Below, piece by piece: positions 30,901 through 38,803 of a DNA stretch of 64,000 bases. Source of the DNA: Bacteroidales bacterium. Lineage in GTDB: Bacteria; Bacteroidota; Bacteroidia; Bacteroidales; UBA932. The DNA lies in the NCBI GenBank assembly GCA_023667095.1, contig JAMPAT010000020.1, positions 1 through 64,000 on the forward strand, read 5' to 3'. The position numbers and the translations under genes are program-made. Each line of letters opens with the position of its first letter. The first letter of the stretch is position 1. The notes beneath the pieces were generated by a model. The model made no database searches. It was not told the origin of the DNA and saw only the letters and a program-made list of their open reading frames with translations.

Positions 30901-31304
30901 GCAGCTATTCTGACCTTACGGCAATGCCGAAAGAGTTCAACAACAGGTTCCTGAATGCTGGTGACGAACGTATTACGAATGTGCCTGTAATATTGAGCAA
31001 GAGACAGCTGAACCAGAATTCACAGCTCTATACTGCATACAGTGCATACAACTACTCGGATGTCCGTGTTGCAAAGGGAGACTTCATAAGGATGAAGGAG
31101 ATTTCACTTTCGTATGATTTCCCTAAGTCAGTGACTTCTGCAATGCTTCTCAAGGGTCTTGGACTCAAATTCCAGGCTACCAACCCGTTCCTTATCTATT
31201 CTGACAAGAAGCTGAACGGACAGGACCCGGAGTTCTTCAATACCGGAGGTGTGGCAGTACCTATGCCTAAGCAGTTTACCCTGACCCTCAAGATTACATT
31301 CTAA
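27984..31304 (+). CDS. SusC/RagA-family TonB-dependent outer-membrane transporter
   Basis: Outer-membrane channel that imports oligomeric substrates using TonB energy. After a signal peptide (ending IYAQ) comes a carboxypeptidase-regulatory-like domain (NVSGKVLDDNGEPLPGAFVQIVG, about 24-105). The plug carries LQEVVVTG and PLWVVDGV, and a beta barrel ends in FTLTLKITF. 1106 residues, normal for SusC. It is followed after 12 bases by the SusD partner. The adjacent peptidases suggest that the cargo is peptide rather than glycan, which is inferred from context. Confidence 0.95.
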   Translation: MKRFLILFLMMLTASAGIYAQTRNVSGKVLDDNGEPLPGAFVQIVGTTRGASADIDGAFTLENVSAKDVLRVSYMGFNSVDRVADKEWLEIVLQPDNMQLQEVVVTGMQKMDKRMFTGATDNLKADDVLINGISEISRGLEGRAAGVSVQNVSGTFGAAPKIRVRGATSIFGDSKPLWVVDGVIMEDVVNVDANSLSSGDATTLISSAIAGLNADDIESFNILKDGSATSIYGARAMAGVIVITTKKGTAGQVRVNYSGEATVRLVPSYSEFNIMNSQEQIGVYEEMYRKGWLNYSNIVYSSQGGVYQKLSQLINTYDESTGRYMVENTEKGRLAYLRQAEMRNTDWFSELFRNSVMHNHSVSISAGTDKGTYYASLGAMVDPGWTVQSKVNRYTALFNMSQRLFKDKLTLNLIGNASYRNQRAPGSLSSEVDAVFGTVKRDFDINPYSYALRSSRTLDPDEFYTRNYAPFNIRHELNNNYMDINVGDIKVQMELKYHPIPKVEIAALGSVRYQATSTEHHILDDSNQAEAYRADYTSMIISSNPYLYQNPDILNSTKYSILPNGGIYTRRDYSALSQDFRATASYNDTFKGKHIINALGVVEINAIDRRSTSFQGWGLQYNMGETPFYILDMFKKQLEDNLQYYSVGNTHERNAAFAGTFSYSYDYRYTLNGTVRYEGSNRLGRSRSARWLPTWNIAGKWAVDQEKFFEKLRPALSTLNFRLSYSLTADRGPAWVNNSTVTIYASNPWRGDTDIMEPSLVISSPENSELTYEKKHEMNFGFDIGFIDNRISLSMDAYKRNNFDLIGNVITSGLGGFVNKMGNVAEMTSSGVELSLNTRNIETKDFSWTTNFIFAHMDNRVTKLNTSLRTIDYLTGSGYSMEGYPRGSLFSLKFRGLDNMGVPTFEGLDGQTTSTDLYFQETKNFSNLKYEGPSDPTITGSFGNVFKFKGFTLNVFMTYSFGNVVRLDPVFSSSYSDLTAMPKEFNNRFLNAGDERITNVPVILSKRQLNQNSQLYTAYSAYNYSDVRVAKGDFIRMKEISLSYDFPKSVTSAMLLKGLGLKFQATNPFLIYSDKKLNGQDPEFFNTGGVAVPMPKQFTLTLKITF

Positions 31305-31316
31305 AATATCTGGAAT

Positions 31317-32987
31317 ATGAAAAGAAGACTATTATATGTTTTGGCGGTCCCTGCAATTCTGCTTACAGGAGGATGCAACAAGTTCCTTGATGAACTTCCT
31401 GACAACAGGGCGGAGCTTGACAGTGTGGAAAAGGTCAACCTGCTTCTTGTCTCGGCATATCCTAACCGCAGCTATGTACGTATGTGCGAGCTTGCCTCGG
31501 ACAATTATGACGATGCAGGGGAGACTAACCCGAACTATTCCCAGCTTATAGAGCAGAACAGCTACTGGATGGACATGACCATTGCCGACAATGACAGCAA
31601 TGTCAACACTTGGCAACAATACTATAATGCCATAGGAGTGGCCAATACCGTGCTCAAGGCGATTGAGGACCTCGGTACTCCTGATGAATATCTTCCGGCA
31701 AAGGGAGAGGCCCTGATGTGCCGTGCATACAGCCATTTCTGCCTGACGCTTCTGTATTGCCTGCCTTACCATCCGGAAAAGGGTACACAGTACCTTGGGA
31801 TTCCATATATGGACAAGCCGGAGACAACCCTTAATCCTGAATATTCGAGGGGCAATGTCTGTGACGTCTATGACAAGATAGCAAGTGATATAGAAGAAGC
31901 TCTTCCGCTGATTGAGGATTCACACTATGCAGTGCCCAAATACCATTTCAACAGGCAGGCCGCATACGCTTTCGCTTCAAGGTTCTATATCTATTACATG
32001 AAATGGGAGAAGGCAGTGGAGGCTGCGGACTATGTACTTGGAAGCAATGCTGCGATAATGCTGCGCAACTGGGATGCTGTCAACAAGCTTCCGTATTCAG
32101 TCACAGACAGGGCGAGGGACTATATAGACCCGAAAAACCGTTTCAACCTTATGATGATTCCCCTGTATGGAGTGACTGGAAGCCTGTTCAACGCATGGGA
32201 CGGAAACGGTGCACGCTTCATGCAGATGACAAGGGTCTCAAAGCAGGAGCTGTTCCGCTCAAAGCGTCCTATGGGAGGACCTGTAGACACAGGCAAGGAC
32301 AACTATGCGGACGAGAAGACATACAGGCATGTACCTCTGCACTGGAATGACAATGTTACCAACAAGACTTTCCAGCCTAAATGGTTCCCTCAGTGGGAGG
32401 TTTCAGATGCAGTTACTGGAACAGGATATTCACGCTGTACATTTGTGGCTTTCACTACCAATGAAGTCCTTCTCAACAGGGCTGAGGCATATATCCACCT
32501 TAAGAAATATGATGAGGCAATAAAGGATCTCCAGACATGGGAAGAGTCATATTATAAAGTTGGCCAGAACGGGATCGTGCTTCTTACAAGGGAGCGGATT
32601 GCAGAAGTATATGGAGACCCTTCATCGTCAGCATATATCCCAGAATACACTGTGGATAAGCCGACTTCGCGCAAACGTCTTTTCCCTCATGGATTTACAG
32701 TTGAAAGCGGTGAACAGGAGAACATGATACAGTGCCTGCTCTATTGCCGCCGTATAGATTCACTTGGAGACGGGCTGCGCTGGGGTGACATCAAGCGTTA
32801 CGGAATAGAAGTCAACAGGATGCTGCTTGACAACTATGTGGACGGCACTACAACCGGATACAGGGTCGCAGCGACATTGTCTTCAAATGACTTGCGCCGC
32901 GCATTCCAGCTGCCACAGGATGTAGTGTCCGCAGGCATCGATGAAAACCCGCGTGATGACTACTCGCATCCTTTTGTTCAGCAATAA
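31317..32987 (+). CDS. SusD/RagB-family nutrient-binding lipoprotein
   Basis: Surface lipoprotein that forms the lid of the SusC channel and binds the substrate. The signal peptide ends in LTGGC (lipobox), followed by NKFLDELPDNRAELDS, the typical SusD N-terminus. TPR-like helices follow (KGEALMCRAYSHFCLTLLYCLPY, FNRQAAYAFASRFYIYYMKWEKAVEAADYVL), then the C-terminal SusD domain (VLLNRAEAYIHLKKYDEAIKDLQ, LRWGDIKRYGI). 556 residues. It sits between SusC and the zinc-metallohydrolase gene with 12-base gaps on both sides. Confidence 0.95.
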   Translation: MKRRLLYVLAVPAILLTGGCNKFLDELPDNRAELDSVEKVNLLLVSAYPNRSYVRMCELASDNYDDAGETNPNYSQLIEQNSYWMDMTIADNDSNVNTWQQYYNAIGVANTVLKAIEDLGTPDEYLPAKGEALMCRAYSHFCLTLLYCLPYHPEKGTQYLGIPYMDKPETTLNPEYSRGNVCDVYDKIASDIEEALPLIEDSHYAVPKYHFNRQAAYAFASRFYIYYMKWEKAVEAADYVLGSNAAIMLRNWDAVNKLPYSVTDRARDYIDPKNRFNLMMIPLYGVTGSLFNAWDGNGARFMQMTRVSKQELFRSKRPMGGPVDTGKDNYADEKTYRHVPLHWNDNVTNKTFQPKWFPQWEVSDAVTGTGYSRCTFVAFTTNEVLLNRAEAYIHLKKYDEAIKDLQTWEESYYKVGQNGIVLLTRERIAEVYGDPSSSAYIPEYTVDKPTSRKRLFPHGFTVESGEQENMIQCLLYCRRIDSLGDGLRWGDIKRYGIEVNRMLLDNYVDGTTTGYRVAATLSSNDLRRAFQLPQDVVSAGIDENPRDDYSHPFVQQ

Positions 32988-32999
32988 CCGACATTCATT

Positions 33000-33893
33000 A
33001 TGAAAATTATAGAATTTCTGAAAATATCCATGGCGGCCGCAGTACTTTTCTCGGCAGCTTCATGTGAAAAGGACATTCCTGGAGATGAGAGCATCCTCCA
33101 TCTGCCGGAGTCGTATTCAACAGAGTTTGACGAATGGCTTCAAAGACACTATGTCGAACCATACAATGTGAGGATTGAATATCATCTTCCTGACATAGAG
33201 AGCCATTTTAACTATTGGGTAACACCTCCTGAGATAAGCAAGTCCATTGAGATAGCAAAGCTTCTGCAGCATACCACATTGGGCGCAATGAACGAGATGA
33301 TGTCCACAGGAAGTGAAGATGAAGACCCTACAGTCTTTGCAAAGAAATATTTCCCTAAGGTCATCTATCTTGTCGGTAACTTCGAGATAGCCGCTACCGG
33401 TACCACCAGCCTTGCATCTGCGGAGAACGGGCTCCAGATAAATATTCTCGGTGTGAATTATTTCAACAGGGCAGCGGACAGCGAGCGTATAGCAGGTACC
33501 ATGCTGCATGAGTTTACACATATACTTGACGGAATACACAATGTTCCGGATGAGTTCCGCAGCATTACGCCCAATGACTATGTGGGCAGCAAATACACAA
33601 CTTACGGCTATAATGAGTGCATAAAGCTCGGATTCATAAGCCCGTATGCACGCAGCTCGATTGCCGAGGACATTGCAGAGACAGGAGGACGTATCATATC
33701 ATGTACTGATGCCCAGTGGGAGCAGTTCTACAGGGATGCAGGCGAAGGCCGTGAGAAGCTTGAGAGGAAATACAATGTAATCAAGGCATGGCTGATGGAT
33801 TCATTCGATGTAGATGCAGACAAATGGAGGGACATATATCTCCGCCGTCTGAAGGAACTGGACTCTATTGACTGGACTAACCTTAATGATTAA
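33000..33893 (+). CDS. SusCD-associated zinc-metallohydrolase lipoprotein
   Basis: Predicted cell-surface metallopeptidase. The signal peptide ends near SAASC (lipobox). The zinc-binding HExxH lies at 170-174 (HEFTH), and Glu171 would be the catalytic base. A downstream segment SIAEDIAETGGRII may provide the third zinc ligand. Lipoproteins with HEFTH next to SusC/SusD genes form a recognised family, annotated as substrate import-associated zinc metallohydrolase; the name comes from this context and no substrate is established to my knowledge. It probably trims captured protein before import. Confidence 0.88.
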   Translation: MKIIEFLKISMAAAVLFSAASCEKDIPGDESILHLPESYSTEFDEWLQRHYVEPYNVRIEYHLPDIESHFNYWVTPPEISKSIEIAKLLQHTTLGAMNEMMSTGSEDEDPTVFAKKYFPKVIYLVGNFEIAATGTTSLASAENGLQINILGVNYFNRAADSERIAGTMLHEFTHILDGIHNVPDEFRSITPNDYVGSKYTTYGYNECIKLGFISPYARSSIAEDIAETGGRIISCTDAQWEQFYRDAGEGREKLERKYNVIKAWLMDSFDVDADKWRDIYLRRLKELDSIDWTNLND

Positions 33894-33897
33894 GAAT

Positions 33898-34881
33898 ATG
33901 AAACGTATATTATATGCATCTCTCTTTGCTGTGGCACTGAACCTTTGTTCATGCACCAATGAGCCGGACTATTTTTTCGGGAATTCATCTTCGGAACGCA
34001 TTGAGGAAAGTCTCGCTGATTTTCAGTTTGCCCTAAGGACGCGTGGACAGTGGGTAATGGAATATTTCCCGGGATACGACAAGGATTATGGAGGCTGGAT
34101 ATATGTGGTTGAATTCAGGGAAAACAACACTCTGAAGGCATGGTTTGAAGGCAGTACATTCGTGACGGCAGAGAATCCTGTGACGGAATCTGACTATGCT
34201 GTCAAATTTTCTACAGGTACAATGTTGACTTTCAATACATACAACGACTATCTCCACTGGTTTGACTATCCTGGCACAAATGGGGGATACCAGGGATACG
34301 AAGGTGACCATGAATTCACACTGATGTCGATATCAAAGGATTACGATGAGGTCATGATGCGTGCCCTCAAGACAGGCAATGCTATACGTATGACACCGCT
34401 TCCGGAAGGATACACTCCGGAGCGTTATGTCGAGGATGTGCGTGCCTCCCAAAGGGCTATTTCACAGACTACCCTCAAGGTACTTGCCAATGGGAAGCAG
34501 GTGGCGGTGCTGACACGGGCAAATGTATTCGACGGAAATGATTTCAGCAGGTACAGGAACAGCAAGGTATGGACGATTTCCTATACTTGCAGAAGGCAGG
34601 TGAAGGATGTTGCAGGGAACCTTATGTTTGATTCGGAAGGCATGCCGCTGTATGAGAATATAGCCGTCAAGGATGAACTGAGCATGATATGCTTTGCTGA
34701 CAGGAGCATACGCCTTTATGAACCATATATCTTTAAGGGTGAAGTTATCTTTGGAGATGAAGTCATTGATTTTGTCAACGGTGAACAGATGCAGTCGTTC
34801 AGCAAGCATATAGGTGCAACACAGGCATCAGACTTTTATATATGCACTGATTCTTTCATTGATTTCAGACTTGTACCATAA
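33898..34881 (+). CDS. DUF4302-type lipoprotein
   Basis: The 328-residue protein starts at the ATG at 33898; an upstream in-frame start overlapping the previous gene is unlikely. The signal peptide ends in LCSC (lipobox). The body begins with SSERIEESLADFQFALRTRGQWVMEYFPG, which I recognise as the DUF4302 pattern of lipoproteins that accompany SusCD-metallohydrolase operons. The rest is predicted beta-rich. Function is unknown. The stop and the next start overlap in TAATG, so translation of the peptidase downstream is probably coupled. Confidence 0.82.
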   Translation: MKRILYASLFAVALNLCSCTNEPDYFFGNSSSERIEESLADFQFALRTRGQWVMEYFPGYDKDYGGWIYVVEFRENNTLKAWFEGSTFVTAENPVTESDYAVKFSTGTMLTFNTYNDYLHWFDYPGTNGGYQGYEGDHEFTLMSISKDYDEVMMRALKTGNAIRMTPLPEGYTPERYVEDVRASQRAISQTTLKVLANGKQVAVLTRANVFDGNDFSRYRNSKVWTISYTCRRQVKDVAGNLMFDSEGMPLYENIAVKDELSMICFADRSIRLYEPYIFKGEVIFGDEVIDFVNGEQMQSFSKHIGATQASDFYICTDSFIDFRLVP

Positions 34882-37193
34882 TGAAGCGACTGTTTTGGGC
34901 AGTGTTGATGCTCACCTTGGCCGGGTGTACAAAAATGGCCCATGAAGTTAAATGTCCTGACAGCAGCTGTCGGGACATTCGGCCCTATGTCAATGGAATG
35001 CTAAGGGTGAAGATGAAGAGCGGCTCCTATGATGTGCTGACAAAGGGCGGGGAAGAGCATGGTGCCGGGCTCGGTATGGCAATGACCCGTTCAGGGGCAA
35101 GCATGATGCGGCGGTCTATACCGGACAACGGGCGTTTCAGCAGACGCAGGAGCGAAGCCGGACTGGATTTGTGGTATGATATATATATTCCAGAGTCATG
35201 CCCTGTAGAGGAGGCCATTGAACTTTTCAGGGCATCGGAATCTGTGGAGATTGCAGAACCGGTATATCGTATGGAACAGGTCGGGATGGACGCTTGTCCT
35301 GTCAGGCAGCTGTCGCTTTCCGGCGTGGATATTCCTTACAATGATCCTTATGCAGGGAAACAGTGGCATCTGTTTCCCACTTTTCCGGTTACGTCATGCT
35401 ATGCAGGTGATGCCCATCTGAATATCCTTCCGGCATGGCAGGCAACTCCAGGTGACAGGGAAGTCATAGTGGCTGTCATGGATGGCGGAATAGACTTTTC
35501 ACATCCGGACCTTGCAGATGCCATGTGGGATGACGGCAACGGAAACTGCGGATATAATTTCCTCCGCAACAGCAATGAAATCATTCCATCAGACCATGGT
35601 ACCGGAGTCGCTGCAGTCATAGGTGCTGTGAACAATAATGGTGAGGGGATATGCGGAATTGCCGGAGGGGATTCCGGACATGGCGGTGTGAGGCTCATGT
35701 CATGCCAGGTATTTGATGATGACGGGATTGCCTCTCCGGATATAGGAAAATTCATGGCATATGCCGCTGACAATGGCGCGGTGATAAGCCAGAACAGCTG
35801 GAATTATGTTGGACTTAAAGACCTCTCACAATATGGGAAGGATGCCATCGACTATTTCATACGGAATGCCGGAATGGATGAGAACGGCAACCAGGTCGGG
35901 CCGATGGCTGGAGGGATAGTGGTGTTTGCCGCAGGAAATGCAGGAATAGATACTCCTCAGTACCCGGCGGCATATCCGCCTGTGATATCGGTAGCATCAC
36001 TGTCTGCTGACTTTGTAAAGGCTGATTCCTCCAATTATGGAGACTGGGTGGATATCTCGGCATTCGGTGGTGCACCTGGAATCTACTCTGCCGGAGCCGG
36101 AGGGGGCTATGGATTTGTGCAGGGTACTTCAATAGCAGCTCCCCAGATTGCAGGGCTTGCCGCACTTGTGGTGTCTCACAAAGGAGGCCCTGGCTTCACA
36201 AATACACAGCTTGAGGAAATCATTCTTGGCTCTGGACGTGCAGAAAGGGTGAATGTATGCAATCCTGAATATGCAGGGAAGCTCGGTGCAGGTGTCCCTG
36301 ATGCAGGATGCATGATGTATTACGGTGTAGAGCCGGGGAACGTGACAGATTTAAGTGCAACAGGGAGACGTTCACATATTGAACTTTGCTGGACAGCCCC
36401 TGAATGCTATGACAATAGGCCGGTAACTGACTATGATGTCTTCTTCTCTGCAGAATTATCCTTGGATGGACTTGACTGTGATCATCCTGGAGACGGTGTG
36501 CAGGTGCGTCATTTCTGCCTTTCTCCCCAGAATGCAGGCGATCCTGTCAACTGCATTATAGATAGACTTGACAGGCTGCACAGGTACAGCATTGCCGTAG
36601 TTGCCCGTTCTCCTTACGGGACAGCTTCAGTACCAGCTGTGATCAACGCCTCTACTTCAGGCAATTCCGCACCTGCAGCCATTTCTCCTATAGATGATAT
36701 CGTCTTGCCTGGACTTGGCAAGGAATATGGGACGGAGATTGACCTTTATTCCCATTTCATGGATATTGACATGCCGGGAGACAACCTTATGTTTTTTGTT
36801 TCAATGTCCCGTGAAGGCATTGTCTCCTGCAGAGAAGAAAAAGGCATCATATATCTGATGCCAATGGCATCTGGAAATACAGTCTTGACGGCAGTGGCAG
36901 CGGATGAGGACGGCGAGATGGCAGAAATATCATTCCGCGTGACCTGCATCGGTGAACTTGGAGCCTATCCGAACCCTTTTGTAGATGTGCTTAATATCGT
37001 CCTGCCTGGAATGTCGGGTGAAGTCCCTGTTGTTATTTATGACCGTGCGGGGCATGCCGCCCTTCGTACTTCCGTGGAGCTTGATGCAGACGGGAAAGGC
37101 AGTATTTCTGCAGGTGGACTTTCTCCCGGGAAATACAATATGGTCATCGAGATGTCAGGAAAGACTTTCAAAAAGGGGGTTGTCAAGTGTTGA
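34881..37193 (+). CDS. S8 subtilisin-like peptidase with T9SS sorting tail
   Basis: Predicted surface or secreted serine protease. A lipobox-type signal (LTLAGC, Cys16) precedes a probable prodomain to about residue 135. The catalytic triad is Asp201 (MDGGIDFSHPDL), His239 (DHGTGVAAVIGA) and Ser417 (GTSIAAPQIAG), with oxyanion Asn353. An fn3-like domain (about 480-590) and a cadherin-like region follow. The last roughly 75 residues (YPNPFVDVLNIVL to FKKGVVKC) look like a type IX secretion C-terminal sorting domain. Combining a lipobox with such a tail is unusual. It is followed by a PorV-like gene, PorV being part of the T9SS. Confidence 0.9.
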   Translation: MKRLFWAVLMLTLAGCTKMAHEVKCPDSSCRDIRPYVNGMLRVKMKSGSYDVLTKGGEEHGAGLGMAMTRSGASMMRRSIPDNGRFSRRRSEAGLDLWYDIYIPESCPVEEAIELFRASESVEIAEPVYRMEQVGMDACPVRQLSLSGVDIPYNDPYAGKQWHLFPTFPVTSCYAGDAHLNILPAWQATPGDREVIVAVMDGGIDFSHPDLADAMWDDGNGNCGYNFLRNSNEIIPSDHGTGVAAVIGAVNNNGEGICGIAGGDSGHGGVRLMSCQVFDDDGIASPDIGKFMAYAADNGAVISQNSWNYVGLKDLSQYGKDAIDYFIRNAGMDENGNQVGPMAGGIVVFAAGNAGIDTPQYPAAYPPVISVASLSADFVKADSSNYGDWVDISAFGGAPGIYSAGAGGGYGFVQGTSIAAPQIAGLAALVVSHKGGPGFTNTQLEEIILGSGRAERVNVCNPEYAGKLGAGVPDAGCMMYYGVEPGNVTDLSATGRRSHIELCWTAPECYDNRPVTDYDVFFSAELSLDGLDCDHPGDGVQVRHFCLSPQNAGDPVNCIIDRLDRLHRYSIAVVARSPYGTASVPAVINASTSGNSAPAAISPIDDIVLPGLGKEYGTEIDLYSHFMDIDMPGDNLMFFVSMSREGIVSCREEKGIIYLMPMASGNTVLTAVAADEDGEMAEISFRVTCIGELGAYPNPFVDVLNIVLPGMSGEVPVVIYDRAGHAALRTSVELDADGKGSISAGGLSPGKYNMVIEMSGKTFKKGVVKC

Positions 37194-37299
37194 CGCTTGT
37201 GCAGATGTCCATGTCAATGCTTTTATTGAAACCTGTCAGGAGAGGCTAAAGCAGATGAAAAAGGATGCAGAGAAATTGAATAAGATTGCAAAGCTATGA
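37180..37299 (+). CDS. Possible 39-residue coupled peptide (TTG start)
   Basis: Another frame is open from TTG 37180, just inside the end of the peptidase gene, to a TGA at 37297-37299 that overlaps the next start codon as ATGA. It would encode a peptide with a lysine-rich amphipathic C-terminus (CQERLKQMKKDAEKLNKIAKL). A purine-rich AAAAAGGGGG directly precedes the TTG. It may be a leader that couples translation of the PorV-like gene, or only a chance open frame. Evidence is weak. Confidence 0.22.
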   Translation: MSSVDACADVHVNAFIETCQERLKQMKKDAEKLNKIAKL

Positions 37300-38276
37300 A
37301 GAAGATATATTTATTGACGGTGCTTATATGGGCTTTACCTATGCTTTCCAAGGCGCAGGGAGTATTTTCTTTCCTTGATATGGATGCAGATGCACGTACT
37401 GCTGCCATGGCTGGAGCCGGTTCAGTAGCCGGTGACAATCCTCTTGCCGTCTATTCCAACCCGTCTGCTGCCCTGGCAGGTAACAGGAAAGGCGCGGCAG
37501 GGCTGCTTGCAGGCCCATGGAACACTTCTTTCAGCCCGGATGATGTCATCTATGGTGCAGGCGGATTCTGGCGTCCTGGAGGCCGCAATCTCGTTTTTGC
37601 AGGAATCCGGTATGTATCCGGAGAAAAGATGGACATGATGGATGACTATGGCAATGCCTGCGGTACGATGCGTTCATCGGATTGGGCTGTTGACATGGGA
37701 TATGGCCGCCTGTTCGGTAAGCATTGGGCTGTCTCGCTTGCTGCACGCTACGTACGTTCTGATGCCGGATATGGCGATACTCCTTCAAATGCTGCAATGT
37801 TCGACCTGCATGGAGCTTATCTCGGGCAATTCGGCAACGGCAGCGGATGCTGCGGCAAATGGAATGCAGGACTTTCTGTAAAGGGGCTTGGCCCGGCTGT
37901 CAGGATTGGTGGAAGCAGCTATGCACTTCCCCTGGATATTGTTGCAGCCGGAGCAGTGGAATGCGATTTCAGCCCTGAGCATGTACTGCTGTGCTGCCTT
38001 GATCTGAGGACAAGGGTTGTGCCGGAGAGAAGGGGCGTGTCTGAAACAGGAGCCGGTTCTGAGACAAGGTTCGTTGCCGGTGCTGGGGTGGAGTACGTCT
38101 TCCTCCGCCATGGTGTCGTGAGAGCCGGATACAGCATCTCGGACAGTAGCTTCGCCTCGGCAGGCCTCGGTGTGATTTTCGGGCCTTTCAGGTTTGATGC
38201 CGCAATGCGTTTCTGCAATGACAGGCATAACCCTTTGCACTGCTCGTCAGTTTTCTCTGCTTCTGTGCTGTTCTGA
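37296..38276 (+). CDS. PorV/PorQ-family outer-membrane protein
   Basis: 326-residue predicted FadL-like beta barrel with a signal peptide (cleavage after SKAQ). The N-terminus matches the family pattern (ARTAAMAGAGSVAGDNPLAVYSNPSAAL) and alternating strands follow. PorV and PorQ proteins belong to the type IX secretion machinery. PorV shuttles cargo bearing C-terminal sorting domains to the cell surface. The gene directly follows a peptidase with such a domain, so it may be a dedicated partner of that protein rather than the general PorV. It is the last gene of the operon. Confidence 0.85.
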   Translation: MKKIYLLTVLIWALPMLSKAQGVFSFLDMDADARTAAMAGAGSVAGDNPLAVYSNPSAALAGNRKGAAGLLAGPWNTSFSPDDVIYGAGGFWRPGGRNLVFAGIRYVSGEKMDMMDDYGNACGTMRSSDWAVDMGYGRLFGKHWAVSLAARYVRSDAGYGDTPSNAAMFDLHGAYLGQFGNGSGCCGKWNAGLSVKGLGPAVRIGGSSYALPLDIVAAGAVECDFSPEHVLLCCLDLRTRVVPERRGVSETGAGSETRFVAGAGVEYVFLRHGVVRAGYSISDSSFASAGLGVIFGPFRFDAAMRFCNDRHNPLHCSSVFSASVLF

Positions 38277-38674
38277 TTTGTCAGGTATCCCAACGGACTG
38301 CCGACTATCGGAATCCTGTTGTACACAGTGAAACTCAAGGTCTTAAATTACCATATATATTCTTACTATGTCTCAGGCATCGCCTATTGCTCCGGAAATC
38401 CTGTTAACTTTTAGAGTCAAGGACAGTATCAATGGGAAGAAAATAAACACACATGAATTCAGTTCAAGGTTCGGAAGTCCGGAGTTATCCTAACTTCAGA
38501 AGCGTGTCATTCAAAATCTGTTGATGCAAAGTACTTTGTATTAATTATATAGTCGGAGGGGGAGTTATAGCGGTGAAGCCGGAGCAGGCAAGCCTATTAC
38601 AAATGGGAATATGGACAATTAAGAGTGATTCTATCGGAATTGTTTTTTCGGATACGGTGTTCTATTGTGCGTTC
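38277..38674. other. Intergenic region, mostly unassigned
   Basis: About 400 bases after the PorV-like gene with no convincing full gene and no clear terminator for the operon. One short open frame (38368-38493) is listed separately. A second plus-strand frame starting near 38573 runs into the 51-bp repeat and is explained by that repeat. Confidence 0.4.
38368..38493 (+). CDS. Possible 41-residue ORF or gene remnant
   Basis: ATG at 38368 to TAA at 38491-38493. The product (starting MSQASPIAPEILLTFRVKD and containing NGKKINTHEFSSRFGSPELS) has coding-like composition, but I do not recognise it. With the open frame at 38781-39062 it may be a piece of one decayed secreted protein interrupted by the repeat. 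This is a guess based on composition. Confidence 0.25.
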   Translation: MSQASPIAPEILLTFRVKDSINGKKINTHEFSSRFGSPELS

Positions 38675-38803
38675 GTGAGCGAAAGTGCCGGTTTTACTCA
38701 CGACTGGGCGGTTTGGTGTGAGTTCGTGAGCAAAATGACCGATTTTACTCACGAGCGAATAGCCTGCATTGCGTTGGTGAGCAAAACAGGCCATTCTGCT
38801 CAC
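38675..38803. repeat. Three-unit 51-bp tandem repeat of 27-bp palindromes
   Basis: Imperfect 27-bp palindromes start at 38675, 38726 and 38777, exactly 51 bases apart, with 24-base spacers. Each has the form GTGAGC(A/G)AAA - 5 to 7 bases - TTTTACTCAC or TTCTGCTCAC. 51 is a multiple of three, so both strands stay open and encode 17-residue repeats: FVSKMTDFTHE-type on the plus strand and LVSKIGHFAHE-type on the minus strand. Spacers differ. The repeats are too few and too variable for a CRISPR array. Confidence 0.85.

Noticed and set aside
38675..38803. CRISPR array with 27-bp repeats and 24-bp spacers
   Set aside because: Only three units, repeats differ from each other, the period is a multiple of three, and no cas genes are present.
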